Below are positions 35,235 to 48,457 of a stretch of DNA of 64,000 nucleotides, one piece after another. The notes beneath the pieces were generated by a model that did not search any database, was not told the DNA's origin, and saw only the letters and a list, made by a program, of their open reading frames with translations. Made by a program: the position numbers and the translations under genes. Position 1 is the stretch's first letter. Every line of letters starts with the position of its first letter. Origin of the DNA: Sinotaia quadrata. Taxonomy: Eukaryota; Mollusca; Gastropoda; Architaenioglossa; Viviparidae. The DNA lies in assembly GCA_028829895.1 (NCBI GenBank), contig CM054181.1, positions 65,649,259 through 65,713,258 on the forward strand, in the 5' to 3' direction.

Positions 35235-35890
35235 GTCTTGTTTATAAATTAAACTAAAAATCCATACTGTTCATGTTTTTATATTGAAACAAAAAATTAT
35301 AATGTTCATATTTTTTACTGAAACTAAAAATGTACAATGTTCTTATATTTTTGTAAAACTAAAAATCTATAATGTTCATGTTTTGTACTGAAATTAAAAA
35401 TGTACAATGTTCTTATATTTTAGTGAAACTAACAATCTATAATGTTCATGTTTTACACTAAAACTAAAAACTATAAGGCTCGTGTTTTGCGGTGAAACTT
35501 AAAGTCAATGATGTTCATACATTGTACTGAAACTTAAAATCTATACTGCTCATAATTTGTATTGAAACTAAAAATCTATACCGTTCATGTTATGTAGTGA
35601 AACTGAAAGTCCTTATTAAAACTAAAAATGTATACTTTTCATGTTTTGTACTGAAACTAAAAATCTATATGATCTTATATTATACTGAAAAATCTATATT
35701 GTTCTTGTTTTGTATTGAATCTAAAAAATCTATAATGTTTTTGTACTGAAACTATAAATCTATAGTGTTCGTATTTTGTAACTGAATCTAAAAAAATCTA
35801 GAATGTCCATGTTTTGTAACGAAACTAAAAATCTACATTGTTCATGTTTTGTACTGACACTAAAATATATAATGTCCATGTTTTGTACTA
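35235..35890. repeat. 35-bp minisatellite, about 18 diverged copies
   Basis: GAAACTAAAAATCTATAATG plus TTCATGTTTTGTACT recurs with frequent small insertions and deletions. Confidence 0.88.
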
Positions 35891-36142
35891 AAAAAAAAAA
35901 AATATGTTACAGGTGGTCGTTGCCACACTTGACCCGGCTCGGGCCTAAGCAATCGGAAAGGTTCTCTTCATCTGGCGTACTCTAAATAGAAACAAACTAT
36001 TCAGTTCAACGAAACCAGCAGCCTAGTCCTGGAAATGCTGCAAGAAATGTCTGGTTCACTCGTTCAGTACCAAATAAACAGATTCTACTGTGTCAATGTC
36101 TAACGAAAGAAACGTGCGTTCAAAAAGAAACAACAAAAAATA
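35891..36142. other. Spacer, nothing recognised
   Basis: Short unique stretch between two repeat tracts with a poly-A run at its start. Confidence 0.4.
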
Positions 36143-36178
36143 GACACAAACACACACAAACACACACAAACACATACA

Positions 36179-36229
<51 letters not shown>
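36143..36229. repeat. (CA)n microsatellite
   Basis: CACACAAA variants then a perfect CA run of about 20 units. Confidence 0.95.
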
Positions 36230-36230
<1 letters not shown>

Positions 36231-36564
36231 GCATACACTTTTTATTAGTTACTTATCAAATGCTGGGTTAGTGCAAGTATTCATCATCAAAATGTAAAAT
36301 TAGTCTGACCTCTGACCTCTCATACACAGACACTTATGGGGAATGAAGATGTTGCACATTACAAGGCTGAATTTCACAAAAATCGTTCCTCTATTCCATC
36401 CGTATCGATACATCGCTGACTGTTGTTTGTAATTTCGGCTTTTGCCAGCCGTCAACAAAAGATCACACTGACCTATTACGTCATCTTGCATATTAAAGTT
36501 CCTGACAGCCACAAACAAAAATCTGTCCATTGTGACCTTGAATGCCGGAAAGCAACGTGCTTAG

Positions 36565-36760
36565 TGGTTGCTACAGGTCACAGTGAGATTGGAAATTAGT
36601 AAGGGCTAACTTAAATCAGTGCAAATACTAGGTTGTTACAGGTCACAGGGAGATTGGAAATTAGTAAGGGCTAACTTAAATCAGTGCAAACACTAGGTTG
36701 TTACAGGTCACAGGGAGATTGGAAATTAATAAGGGCTAACTTAAATCAGTGCAAACACTA
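36565..36760. repeat. 65-bp tandem repeat, 3 copies
   Basis: GGTCACAGGGAGATTGGAAA recurs with AGGTTGTTAC starting at 36630 and 36695, an exact 65-bp step. Only a handful of substitutions separate the copies. Confidence 0.93.
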
Positions 36761-39700
36761 GTTTGTTTTGTACCGTGCACTGCATTGTATAAATACTTGG
36801 TTTAGGAGTTTGCTTTCAAAAGCTGAAATCGATGCTTGCCGTGTTATCACTCTAACGATCTTATATTCTTTTTGGAGTAGCTGGACCTTGAACTGAGAAT
36901 GCTAGATTTTTAGCAGATACTCTAGGGTCTAGGCTACCGTTTATTCGACTTGGTTGTTGGTCCTTTAAATTAAAGCACGTATAACGTCAGTCATATTATG
37001 CAGGTCTTCTAAGTAAATAATAATTTTTTTTTAAAGTAATATTTTTACCTACTCTTCTGCTCATATGTTTGTGGGTTGCTTTTTGTTTTCTTTGAAAGAT
37101 TTGATGCCTTGGGTTGGATTTTTTTTTTTTTTTTTTTTTTTGGGGGGGTATTTGCAGATCAGTAAATGTTGTTCATACCGAGTCCGCCACCATTCTTTAC
37201 CAACTTAGTACCCCGCGCGCTGCAGATTTGTAGGGCGTTTTTCCAGGTGACGTGCCAGGTAGAAAACATTGCTTATAATGGCGCACGTGAGCATTCTCAT
37301 GCGTAGTTCGAGTGCGGCTGTAAGCCAGCCTGCGCACCTTTTTCGTGTAACTTTTTTTTTTCTTCCTAGTTACAATCGATTGCCAGCTTAAAGTGCACCG
37401 TTTATACGCTAACACTAGTATGGCGATGTGTGAGGAACAGTGCCTATAAGGGCTGTCACGTGATCGAGAGACGAGTTCGGTGGTGCCTCGTACCGAAATT
37501 TCGACTGGGAGGGAGGAGATGGGGGGGGGGGAAGAAGAATATGTACCCATTGTTTCACTGTCATTCATGCTCGAGTATTCCAAGAAAAGTAAGTGATCAC
37601 AACACCGCCGCACGTCAGTCGAGCAAAGGGAGGTAAAAATCTTAAAAACCTTCCTGGCCAGGCGGCTAATAATGCTTATACTTTTAAAGAACTGTATAGA
37701 AGGGTAGGATGAGACCGAGTAACAGGCGTAGGAGTTGTTAGTACTCTCTCTTTTTTCAAGTCTACAATTCTATGCCAAGTTACCAACTCGGTATTGTGTG
37801 TGTGTAGGTGCTCTTAACTGCTCTTGAATCAAGGTGATGAACTTTGCGCCTAGTCCGTAGTCTGTAATGATACAGTAGGTCTCGTGTGCTACCTACCGCG
37901 CACGACTAAAGATCCCATCATTACGAAAATCGGAATGAGTCATCCACTGGCCTCTTGTTTGGCAAAAATGGACCCAGAAAATCCACCACAATCCTTCAAT
38001 CTTTCACGCTCTTCTACTCGATGACACTACAGAATTTCCAACAACTCTAGTCTCCAAATTAGCCTGAAAGCAGACTTCTCGTCCAAAGAAATTAATTAAA
38101 AACACTTTTGAAATATGTGTGATTCAATCCCAGTTTGAGATACAAAAATTTAATTGATAAAATAATGCACTGATTCAAACCTCTAGCGCTCGGTGGGGGC
38201 GTATAAATACTGCTATGTCAGATGGACTGATAAAGCAGGTCCCCGGTTTAGAATGCATGGACTATCTCGCAGTGCGCTTAAGATCTGTCGGGCACTGACG
38301 TGACAATCGGAGAGAATCGCCGGTCATCTTTTTTAGACATAGCCTAACTAAACATTTGATCTTAAACATTTTAAAAAATTGTAAACATACATAGTGACTT
38401 ACACAGTTCCTGGTGACACCCCCCCCCCCAAACACACACACGCACACATACACTTCAGATTGATTAATTATGTAAACGCTCCAAACAAGTGACATTATGG
38501 TCTAAATTAGTGTATATCACATGTAAATAAACAATAAAATAATACAACCAACAAAACAATAGTTCAACGATCACAATATCTACAAAACAACAGTTCAGCA
38601 ATCACAATGTCTAGGTGACGTTTGCCCGGAACTTTATGCCAGTGTGCATAATTAATACATTATATATACACTATATATCAAGTTAGTTCAGTGTATTTAA
38701 GTCTGTTCCCTATTTGGCACGGAAGTTAGCGAGGTAGGTGTAATGCATCTTTTGATGTCTATATAGAGTCTAGAGACTTTTCCATATGGTTTTAGATAAC
38801 AAAGATCAATATAAATGACATCAAACTCTTTTCATACTGTTCTAAAAGAAAAATCATGGGATAACAGGAACATAAAATGGGTTTGTAGCAATATATGTGT
38901 CACATTTTATAAATGAAGCATACACACACAAAAAAGACAGAAACGCCCTTAAGGCAAACGTTTTCCGTGCTAAGTTTTTTTATGACTCATTTTGCTGTCT
39001 TTTTTCTCTTCTTAATAAAGTGGCGTGTAACTTAAAATTAAAACTGGTACTTCTAAACTTGGGAGGACCTAAGAAGCCGGGTGGTGGTGAGTGAACTGTG
39101 ATCAGTATTTTCCCCATTCTGTATATTAGAAGTCACCTGGGTTCAAAATTTTCTGCATTTTGTTAAAATTAATCAGATAATAAATTTTCTTAATTTAATA
39201 TTGTATTAGAATTTTTCATCTGAACAAGATTGGATTTCTATCTCGTTTAGAAGAAAAGAACAAAAATATAAAAACCATAAATCTTATTTTAAAATACTGA
39301 ACAAGATCCAGTCAATGACCGCCAAAACCTCTGGACATATGTGGCATGACGCTCACCAGCTATTATTCCCTTCGTTCTTCATTAACCTCTGATAGGACCC
39401 AGTTAATGATCAGCCAGGGTAAACCCAACTCTCCTATCACATTTCGTCTGACAACCTTTGCATTGACTCGTTAAATTTATATCATCATTATCAACAAAAC
39501 AATCACCAAGTCAAAACGAATAACATAACTCTGCGCAAATTACGGCTCAGCAGGAAAATTTGAATGGCGGTTCAACTATGGTACAAGTGGTTATCGTAAG
39601 AGTTGTTTCCCATTTATTTGTATGCCATACATTTAATATGACGCAAGACCTACGTCATCAATATTGAAGAGCAAACTGCATTAATGCAAGAGCGCGAGGA

Positions 39701-40090
39701 ATAAACTAAATGTTCGTTTCTTGTACATGTATTAGCATTGCGGAGAAGTTATGGAGCTAATAGCATTGCGCTGTCGTTATAACTTAGATATGTATGTTGA
39801 TTAAAAAGTATTTCCATTTCATGTGTGCACTTGATATTTTAGACAAGACAAGAACCATCGCCGTTAATGTTGAAGAGCGAGATATGCAGAATGTATTCTC
39901 GCAGGAATATAAAGTATTGCCTACTTGTAAATTGTGATCTTGTATTTATATGTTTTATGATTATTTGTTTCTATTCCATTCAAATTGTGCTTTTAACTTC
40001 TATTTAAAACAATTGTCGTTTCTATTTTATTTTTTAACACAGCCGGGAGAAGCTCTGTTTGAAAGTACAGCTATTTTTTGTGAATACTGA
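36761..40090. other. Intergenic, with a CpG-richer patch at 37.2-37.6 kb
   Basis: A poly-T/poly-G junction lies at about 37,120-37,148. The patch 37,190-37,640 is richer in CpG and open on both strands (minus 37197-37613, 138 codons) without a domain. GGGGGCGTATAAATAC at about 38,196-38,211 looks like a TATA element beside a G-rich box, but no gene is seen downstream. Poly-C lies near 38,420. Otherwise nothing is recognised. Confidence 0.4.
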
Positions 40091-40228
40091 TCGGGTTAAA
40101 GGTAACTGCTGTCAGAATGCTTTTGATTTGGTCATCTACTGTAGGAATGATTTTGATTGGTTAACTATTCTAGGAATTATTTTTATTGGTTAAAATTCTT
40201 ATTCTAAATGGACAATGGTGACGTCACC
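40091..40228. promoter_or_regulatory. Reiterated inverted CCAAT motifs next to a CRE palindrome
   Basis: Three about 33-bp degenerate repeats each end in TTTTGATTTGGT, TTTTGATTGGTT or TTTTATTGGTT; ATTGG is the reverse of CCAAT, the NF-Y box. Thirty base pairs on is a perfect 12-bp palindrome GGTGACGTCACC (40217-40228) with the CRE core. The combination is promoter-like, but the adjacent 96-codon frame (40215-40505) has no recognised domain. Confidence 0.3.
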
Positions 40229-41029
40229 TAATGCGAGCATCTTCCGTGTTAAATTTAATACAGCCCAGGTAGAAAAGGACAAAGTTCAATATACTCCAGA
40301 TTACATGGATCACATGCTAGTCATTATCTCCAGTTTAAATTCGAATATCTGCACAATAGAAGGTATTCAATTCGGAATTTTTGTAAGAAACCAAAACAAC
40401 TATTGCATGGCAGTATCCTTTTGTTTTTCATATGTCTACAAGATGACAAACAATGTGATCGCTTTCTCCAAATTAAAAGTTTTACACTACAGAAATTTCA
40501 GTTGACAGTGCGTTTAAGACTGAAATAAATCTATGAAAAGTTTGATTAAATTTGATATAGTTGTAAACTATCAATTCACCAATGTCAATATTAACTTTCC
40601 CTACCTATATTAAGAGTTGTATCCCTTTGCGTCAGTCAAACGCTGTTTCTAAATAAGATTTACTGAGGCAAATGCATGCTGCGTAGGAATAAAGACAACC
40701 CAGAATATGGGGGAAATGCATCGCGCATATTTTCGCCACGAATTTGTACAAGAGAAAATTGTAAATATTGTTCTAAGCAAGCGAGATGTTATTTTATAGT
40801 CTGGGAACCCCATTATACTTGATTATACCGCATATCAGTGATAAATTTAGCTTTACAAGCATTCACTTCTTTCCTGAAGTGCGTCTGTATTGACATTGTT
40901 TGTGTTCAACGAATAGATACAGCATTCGTTAAGTTTTAAAGTCGAGTGCAAAAACAAAAGAGAGAACTTAACTTGGTGATGAAGAGGACTGCCTGTTACT
41001 TTAGCTCTCTTTTTCTTTCCGTGTCTGTC
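40229..41029. other. Intergenic, nothing recognised
   Basis: Contains the 96-codon plus frame 40215-40505, with no family signature, then AT-rich DNA. Confidence 0.4.
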
Positions 41030-41360
41030 ACTTTGTCTTTCTGTTTCTCTTTGTCTTCTGTAACTCTTTGTCTTTCTATACATGCCTCATTTTATCTTTG
41101 TCTTTCTGTGTCTCTTTCTCTTTGTCTTCTGTAACTCTTTGTCTTTCTATAGATGCCTCATTTTATCTTTGTCTTTCTGTGTCTCTTTGTCTTCTGTAAC
41201 TCTTTGTCTTTCTATACATGCCTCATTTTATCTTTGTCTTTCTGTGTCTCTTTCTCTTTGTCCTTCTGTGTGTGTGCGCTTGCGCCTTTCTTAGTTTTCC
41301 TGTGTCATAGTCTCTCTCTCTCTTTGTCTGCCTGTCAATTTAGCTCTCTTTTTCTTTGTG
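41030..41360. repeat. Pyrimidine-rich 63-71-bp tandem repeat
   Basis: TGCCTCATTTTATCTTTGTC recurs at about 41082, 41153 and 41219 between CTTTGTCTTCTGTAACTC-type segments. The serine/leucine/cysteine-rich frames here follow from the repeat. Confidence 0.85.
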
Positions 41361-42484
41361 TCTGACACTCTGTCTTCGGCAAAGAGAGGCAGAAAGACGA
41401 AGGCCGGACACTGAGGTGCACACTCGGCGTAATATGACTGCGGCACGAGACCAATAGGTAAGAGTTGGCAAGAGTTCCTTTAGTTTAGTGTGTGGGGTGG
41501 GAGTGGTGGTGGTGTTGATAAAAGTTGCTCAGTTAGAAACAACCAGGCCAGCGCACTGGACCACTTCTTTACAGTTGCTTCGGGCGTCGGTTTGGCAAGT
41601 TTGAACCCATATTCACCTGGGTACCCCGTGCTCGCAGTCATGCAAGCAATAATTCCACATGCCATCAAAATTGTACATAAACCCCGACTTTTGCACTTGT
41701 ATTTTCTGTTTTCCCCCATTTTTACTGTTTGCGTTTTTGCTACTTGAGTTACTTTTCCCAGTCTTTCGATGTTTTTCTTTCTGGTGGTGTCTATTGCTGG
41801 TGTTTGGTCTGTTTGATGTGTCTTGTCTTTTGTGTGTCTGTAATAGTCACTTGGATGGTGTTGTTTCTGTGTTGGTCTGCTGTAGCGGGCGTCGGCGTCT
41901 GTAAAATTTTGTTTTTCTGTTTGGGGGATGGGGGCTCTGTGTTTCTCCTGTTTTTTGTTGAGTTCTTGTCCGTCAGTGTAGCTCGTTTATTTTTCTTCAG
42001 TTTGGTGGTCTGTGTCTCGTTTTCAGTTTCTGCGCGATCGGTTTGCGTGACTCTTGTTGTATTCTGTGGGAAGTCAGTCTGTGTGTAGTGTTCGTGTGTT
42101 TGTTGGTAGCAGTTGGTTTGTCTATATTCTTGATTCTTCTGCATTGTGTGTCCATAATACTGCATTATCTCTTAGGTTGCCGCTTTGGCTTCTACTGTCG
42201 CCATTTTTCGGTTCAGATAGTTGTCCTGGAGTGACTATAGTGTGTTGTCCAGAGCCATGCAGAGGATCTGATTAAAATGTAAAAATCAAACAACACCCCC
42301 CCCCCTCAAAGATGTTGGATTTCTTTTTTATTGCATGTAGTGCATTCCTCTTTCGAGCACTTAAAGATGTAGCGGTTCGTAACAGTAGTCATTTTCAGAC
42401 CGAAGTATTTGCACAAACAGCACTGGACCCACCTCCACTGAGATCCAGACCACACCCATCAAGAAAAGACAGTTCACTACAACA
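41361..42484. other. Intergenic, GT-rich, nothing recognised
   Basis: Strongly T/G-biased on the plus strand (41,690-42,200), so several overlapping frames stay open on both strands. Poly-C near 42,295. None looks like a gene. Confidence 0.45.
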
Positions 42485-42610
42485 AAAAGCTACAAAGAAA
42501 AATAGAAACCCAGACAATAAAAAAACAAAAAGCTACAAAGAAAAATAGAAACCCAGACAATAAAAAACAAAAAGCTACAAAGAAAAATAGAAACCCAGAC
42601 AATAAAAAAC
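42485..42610. repeat. About 40-bp tandem repeat, 3 copies
   Basis: AAAAAGCTACAAAGAAAAAT plus AGAAACCCAGACAATAAA in three nearly identical copies. Confidence 0.92.
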
Positions 42611-44284
42611 AACACCAAGAACAAGTCTCTACAAACAGGCTCATTATTCACATCAGAAAAGTCACTAGAGGCAAACCCACATGTCTTTGATTTTTTAGTA
42701 CCTACATTTGATTCTGACTCACGACTTCTGGTAAAGTCCTGAATTTCACATGCTAATGGTACCTTTACTGCACCACCAAACATGAATATTTTTTTTTCTA
42801 TAGTTTTCAAGTATAGTAGTCTTTTATCAGATCAAACTGTACAGCAATTAATAATATATTAACGTGCTAACTTGACTGAACAACATGATTATGATTTAAG
42901 TTTGGTGATGATAGTGTGAGCAGTACTTTTGTAAAAATGTCATCTTTGGTTTCTCAGTCAATAAGGGATGGAGAATTTCCTGATAAAGAGGGTCTAATTA
43001 GGTGAAGATTTAGATCAGGCTGAGTTTGATATAAAGGAAACAGTGACGTTTTGACTGATACTTATGTATCCTACATCTGTTCTCTTTCTTCCTCCTAATC
43101 TTAATTGTTTTTGTTGCTTACGTTTTTGTTGTTGTTTGTTCTTTATACGTCGACGATCCACTTCTTTCCCCCTATGTCGATTTGTCTTTGCTTTCTCCTT
43201 AATTTGTTAGCCCATTTTGTAAATGCACATAAAATAACTATTTGCTTTTGTTTTAGTTTTGTCCATTGAGAACAATCGATAAATAAGCTGTGAATGCACA
43301 TAAAACAACCATTTGCTGTTGTCTTAGTTTGTTCTTTAAGACCAGTCGATAAATAAGCTGAAATGCACGTCAAATAAAATAACAAAGTCGAATGGATCGG
43401 CTCTGCTAATGACGTAACCAGTATCATATTTTGAGGAAGGTGACCTCTCCGGCAAGAGTGATTAATTTAGAGTTCCTGCGTGGACGTAAGGTGGTAACAC
43501 GTGCAATGCATGCCAGCCACTTCAGTTTTAGGAACCCTTAGAGGCTTAGACTGACAAAGCAGCATCCTAGCTTCAGGCCGTGGCCAAGAACTGCAACTTA
43601 ATTATCATTTCTTAATATAATCCAAGCGTCTTGGTTATCCGAGATTTATGAGACCGAAACAATCTCGGATTTTAAAACTACAATAATGGTCTCGGAGGGT
43701 AAATACGGGATAAGAATATACTTGCAGGTAAAACTGGCCCACAACAATTGCAATTGCCATAACACTTATCAATCCCTAATTCTTCTCTTAAAGAACTTGT
43801 ATCCGCCGAGTACACTGGATTGAAGTGTTCAAAGTTTGTAAAGCGCATAGTATTATAAGACCATCAATGATTTAAGAAGAGATCGTTTTCCTTTAAATCA
43901 TTTGTAGGGGAAGTGATTGGCTAAATTGATTTAATTAGGCAACTTCTTTCTTTTTAAAAAGAAATATCTTATTTAGCAATTTAATTTTATTTATCTTGAT
44001 TTTTTTTTAAATGGCAGAAGTCAGTAAAGTAAGAAGGGATCAGTTTCCAAGGCAACATGGACCTACCTTAAGGTCAATATGGGAACTTGTAGTGATACGA
44101 ATTGTAGGATATATTGTGGAATTCCTTATTTTCCAACAAGACAAATGAAACTATTATATCTATTAAATGCAAGTTTGGGTTGTTACTATGTACTCTATAC
44201 CAACTTTATTTCAAACAAATGTTGCTTTTTCCTATAATTTTTTCATTCAGTCTCTACTCCATCACATACACGTATAGTACACTG
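42611..44284. other. Intergenic with a 70-bp duplication
   Basis: At 43,211-43,375 an about 70-bp unit (AAATGCACATAAAATAAC to CGATAAATAAGCTG) is present about 2.3 times. Apart from that, no gene or element is recognised. Confidence 0.5.
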
Positions 44285-45465
44285 GGAGCCAACGCCACCT
44301 CGTTAATGGTTATGATTAATATTATTATTATTCACCTATAACTAATTACACGTGATGAGAATCTTAATTTATGTTATTAATAATTCTCCAGCAGACACCA
44401 CTCGTCTCTCTCACTTGGCAGATATGCGGGTGCTGTAAACGCTTTCTCTCTTCCACAACATTGAAGACAAACATTTACTGTCACACAATATTTCTATAGG
44501 TGGTAAACTTCTTACCAAAGAAAAAGATAAATATATCTTTTAATCCATATTTAGCAAGCCCCCATCAACCCACTATCTTTTCCAACATATGCTTATCAAC
44601 AAGGTAAGAAGGTCAATATATTTAACAATAAATTTATTAAAAGCTTTTTAGTCTACCACATTCATAGCGGTTTATAAATCAGTTAACCTAGTGATTCAGG
44701 TAAATAAAAAAGGCTGCTGCTTCCCTGTAAAATATAATGAGAGAACAAACACTAACTTTCCAGTTTATTTATTTCTAACTCCATTCTTTCTTACATGCAA
44801 GTCTCAACTTACAGTTTCCTGCAACAGTATTTATTATCCCAATACACACATTGAGCATAATAAATACAATATATCAATTTTATGAGTGAATTCACTAGAA
44901 ACAATGTCACGTGTTTAGTATACTACATACAAGAATCTTAGTTCACAATTTGTAGAAGTAATGGTCCACTCACATAATACATCTCTACGTACAACACAAG
45001 TATAACAAATCAATAGCAAAATGCATGCAAGTTCATTCTTTCTCAATCAGTCAGTTAACTCACCATTAATCTAATAGCTGCCTTTCATGGCCGGACTTCT
45101 TGCTACACCAAATTCAAAATGATTAGACAAAAGAATTCTTTACAGCTGGTAAACTTTTGATCTCAGCCCATTGGCTGGTCTCGTTCCAATAAATCTTAAC
45201 CATTGGATAATAAAAACTACTCATCCACCTAAAACCATTTAGATTACTCATCCACCTAAAACCATTTAGATTACTGCAGCAAATCTAGCACATTCTTTAT
45301 GAGTTGTGTACTTCCAACTTTGGCACTTTAAAATATCAGCACAAGCAGTGACCAGGGTTGGGTCATTTGACATTTAACAATTTTACTTTTAAGATCTTTG
45401 ACATTTAACAATTTATATAACAATTAAGTTTAGAAGTAAGGATAGGAGAATGTATTCTGTCACAC
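44285..45465 (-). mobile_element. Dispersed repeat family A, copy 2 (inverted)
   Basis: Reverse-complement counterpart of the 15.7-17.1 kb element. It shares the head (TTGTTAAATGTCAAATGACC), the ACGAGACCAGCCAATG block, the ATGGTGAGTTAACTGACTGA block and the whole 3' part down to AGGTGGCG. The interior (about 44,640-44,990) does not align with copy 1, so the two copies carry different middles. A 28-bp piece is locally duplicated near 45,220-45,270. No protein domain is visible. Confidence 0.7.
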
Positions 45466-45469
45466 ATAC

Positions 45470-45970
45470 CTACTTTACAATAGTCTTTACCTTTTATATC
45501 TGTTTTACATTAGATTATCCTTTTCATATCTGATTTACATCAGACCTTATTTTTTATTTCTGTTTAACATTCGTCTACACTTGCTATTTCTGTTTATTAT
45601 AGGCCCACTTGTTAAATCTGTTTTACATTAAAACACATTTTTATTTCTGCTTTACTTTAGACTACATTTGCTTTGTCAGAGATTAGACCCACATTTTAGA
45701 TTTACAATAGAGTACAAATCTATATTTCTGTCTTACATTCATCCACACTTGTTATTTCTGTTTCCATTCAACCACATTTTTCATTTCTCTTTTCATTATA
45801 CCACATTAGTCATTTCTGTTTCCATTATACCACCGTGTCATTCCTGTTTCCATTATACCACGCATGTCATTTCTATTTCCTTTATACCATGCTTGTCATT
45901 TCTGTTTCCTTTATACTACACTTGTCATTTCTGTTTCTTTTATACCACACTTGTCATTTCTGTTTCACAG
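45470..45970. repeat. About 30-36-bp pyrimidine-rich minisatellite
   Basis: CATTTCTGTTTCCATTATAC plus CACACTTGT repeats, cleanest at 45,770-45,965 and increasingly diverged to the left. Confidence 0.85.
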
Positions 45971-46479
45971 AAGAGTCATCACTTGAGAGGTGATTTGAAT
46001 GACAGCGACAGTGTCGACCGATACACGCCGAAACTTGTTTTCATTCTTGTATAATTTCGACGAGCTAATTTGGCGAAACCAGCATAAACAATCCGTAGGG
46101 CCGACATTTAAAAAAAGAAAATACTTGTTGGTGCCACTCACAGTGTCTATTTTCAGATATTAACTCGTGTCTTGGCAACAATACTAGAAGAGTAAGCAAG
46201 ATTAGCCAATACAGCGCGTAGCCTGCTTGCTGTTTGCAGCCAATTTCTGGAACCTCTTTAAAGCTTCACTTACTTGTAAAATTTCTACAAACAAGCAATT
46301 ATTTCTACCAGCATTTTTGTTTCACGATCGAAAAGATAATCTTTTATTAGGCTCACGTTTTAGCTAAAGTAGGGTTATATGCATGTAAACTTTTAATGTA
46401 TCGGTTGCTAGGGTTTTCTTTTAAATTAATAATTTAAATTATTTTCCAGGGGGGTGGTGGTGGTGGTTCAAGACTAGTG

Positions 46480-46518
<39 letters not shown>

Positions 46519-47489
46519 GCACGCATGCACACATAATGCTATTAGACTGCCCACAATTAGTGTCACGTCATGACGTCAAGCTTTAAAAGTACGTCAAATC
46601 TTTAATGTTTTCGTGTAATTTATATGGTAAAAGACTATTACTGAAGTCTTAAGAACTGGCTCATGACGTACTGTTTTAATGCTACAGGAGAAATTGGAAA
46701 CTGAGATAGATGACCAGAAAAAAAATGAAATATTTATTCATATAAAAACTACTAAAGAAACCACGTATAAATCTTTACTGGTTTTAATATCAGTCAAGAT
46801 ATAATAAATAACCAGTCAATTCTTGAGCTACATCTTAATAGGAAGTCAATGGATAAAACAAAGCCAGTTTATTTGAGATGCTTTACAAGATCACACCAGA
46901 AATCTTTATATCGCTAACGAGACCTAAAGTAACTCACTGACTTGGCAAACAATTTGAAAATAAAATCTTGTCTTAGCTATTCAAGACTGAGCCCAACAAT
47001 GTGTTTGTATGTGTGTGTTCATATTAATACAATTACAATTGTAATAATAATAATATTGTAATAAATACAATTTTCCCCACGCAGAGCAGAAAGAATTCAA
47101 AAGAAAACCGGAAACAGTGTCCCGAAAGTAATCTGTGCGGTTCTTTCCCAGAACCATTATAGGATGAACAACTTCTTTACACAAAAGTTTGTAGTTTAAC
47201 AGTTTATAGATAGACTTCGCCACCCTTTTAATATTTTTCTTTGATTCATCCTTCATCTTAAATATTTTGGCTCTTCCAAAATCTGCCAGGAACTATAAGA
47301 CATTGATTCAAATCCGTGTCATCTCAACAGATCAAATCACAGCGCAAATATGTAGTTTCATGCTTCGGAGCACATTACTTATGATCTTCTGAGAGTTTAT
47401 ATGGATAATGGTAACAAATACAATTATCGTTTATTTATTTTACTGCTTCTATTCACATTTTCTATGTGCACAGGCTTGTTTCATTATCA
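45971..47489. other. Intergenic with one (CA)n run
   Basis: (CA)n at about 46,483-46,516 and a TGACGTCA octamer at 46571-46578. Nothing else is recognised. Confidence 0.5.
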
Positions 47490-48090
47490 CACAAAAATAA
47501 CATACAAAAACAATGTGCACAAATAAAATGTAAAAATAGCACACATAAACATTTGTGCAAAATAGCATACAACATCAACGTGGAAAAATAAATGCAGGAA
47601 ACATTTGTGGGAAAATAAAATACAAAAACAACTTACAGAAAACAATGTGCAAAAGTAACATGCAAGAAACAACAAGAGAAAACAATGTGCAAAAATAACG
47701 TGCAAGAAACAACATACAGAAAACAATGTGCAAAAATAGCATGCAAGAAACAACATACAGAAAACAATGTGCAAAAATATCGTGCAAGAAACAACATACA
47801 GAAAACAATGTGCAAAAATATCGTGCAAGAAACAACATACAGAAAACAATGTGCAAAAATAACGTGCCAGAAACAACATACAGAAAACAAAATGTGCAAA
47901 AAAATAACGTGCAAGAAACAACATACAGAAAACAATGTGCAAAAAATGACGTGCAAGAAACAACATACAGAAAACAATGTGCAAAAATAACGTGCAAGAA
48001 ACAACATACAGAAAACAATGCGCAAAAATAGCGTGCAAGAAACAACATACAGAAAACAATACGCAAAAATAGCATGCCAGAAACACTGTA
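47490..48090. repeat. 41-bp minisatellite, about 14 copies
   Basis: GTGCAAGAAACAACATACAG plus AAAACAATGTGCAAAAATA. Copies from about 47,640 to 48,085 are highly uniform; the left edge is diverged. The unit has no stop codon in several frames, so three overlapping minus frames of 174-199 codons and two plus frames of 101 codons appear. They are artefacts. Confidence 0.95.
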
Positions 48091-48457
48091 CCAAAGCAAA
48101 ATATGCAGAAAGCCTTTTGAGTAAATGCAATGTGACTTTCAGTTTCTGAAATCCTAATAACTGATGAAATAGCACAACTTGTAAACGTATTTTGCAGTTT
48201 TTTATTTGCCTTTGCAGGCTTAGTTTGTCATCAAGAAGAATTCAATATGGGTGAGAAGTGACAAATTAAATTCAGTATCTTAAAAGTCATCAACCCTGCA
48301 GACACCCAGCCAGAGACAAAACTTCCCCTAGATGCTGAAATGGACAAAATGTTTTAGTGTGCACTTCATGTGTGGTTCTAGAGTAAATATTGTCTGTTTC
48401 ACCAGAAAATTAATCTTCACTGTAACATGTGTCTCGCCATTCTTACCAGAAAATTAA
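48091..48457. other. Spacer, nothing recognised
   Basis: Unique sequence between the 41-bp array and the Helitron. No structure is seen. Confidence 0.4.

Noticed and set aside
37197..37613. 138-codon minus frame in a CpG-richer patch
   Set aside because: No recognisable domain, a competing plus frame overlaps it and poly-A/poly-C tracts interrupt it.
38196..38211. TATA-like GGGGGCGTATAAATAC as a promoter
   Set aside because: Attractive by itself, but there is no supported gene or coding exon downstream on the plus strand, so it is not listed as a promoter.
41791..42165. 124-codon minus frame rich in Thr, Gln and Lys
   Set aside because: Shadow of a T/G-biased stretch in which frames on both strands are open; no domain.
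47487..48175. Overlapping minus frames of 174-199 codons
   Set aside because: Products of the 41-bp minisatellite, which has no stop codon on that strand.
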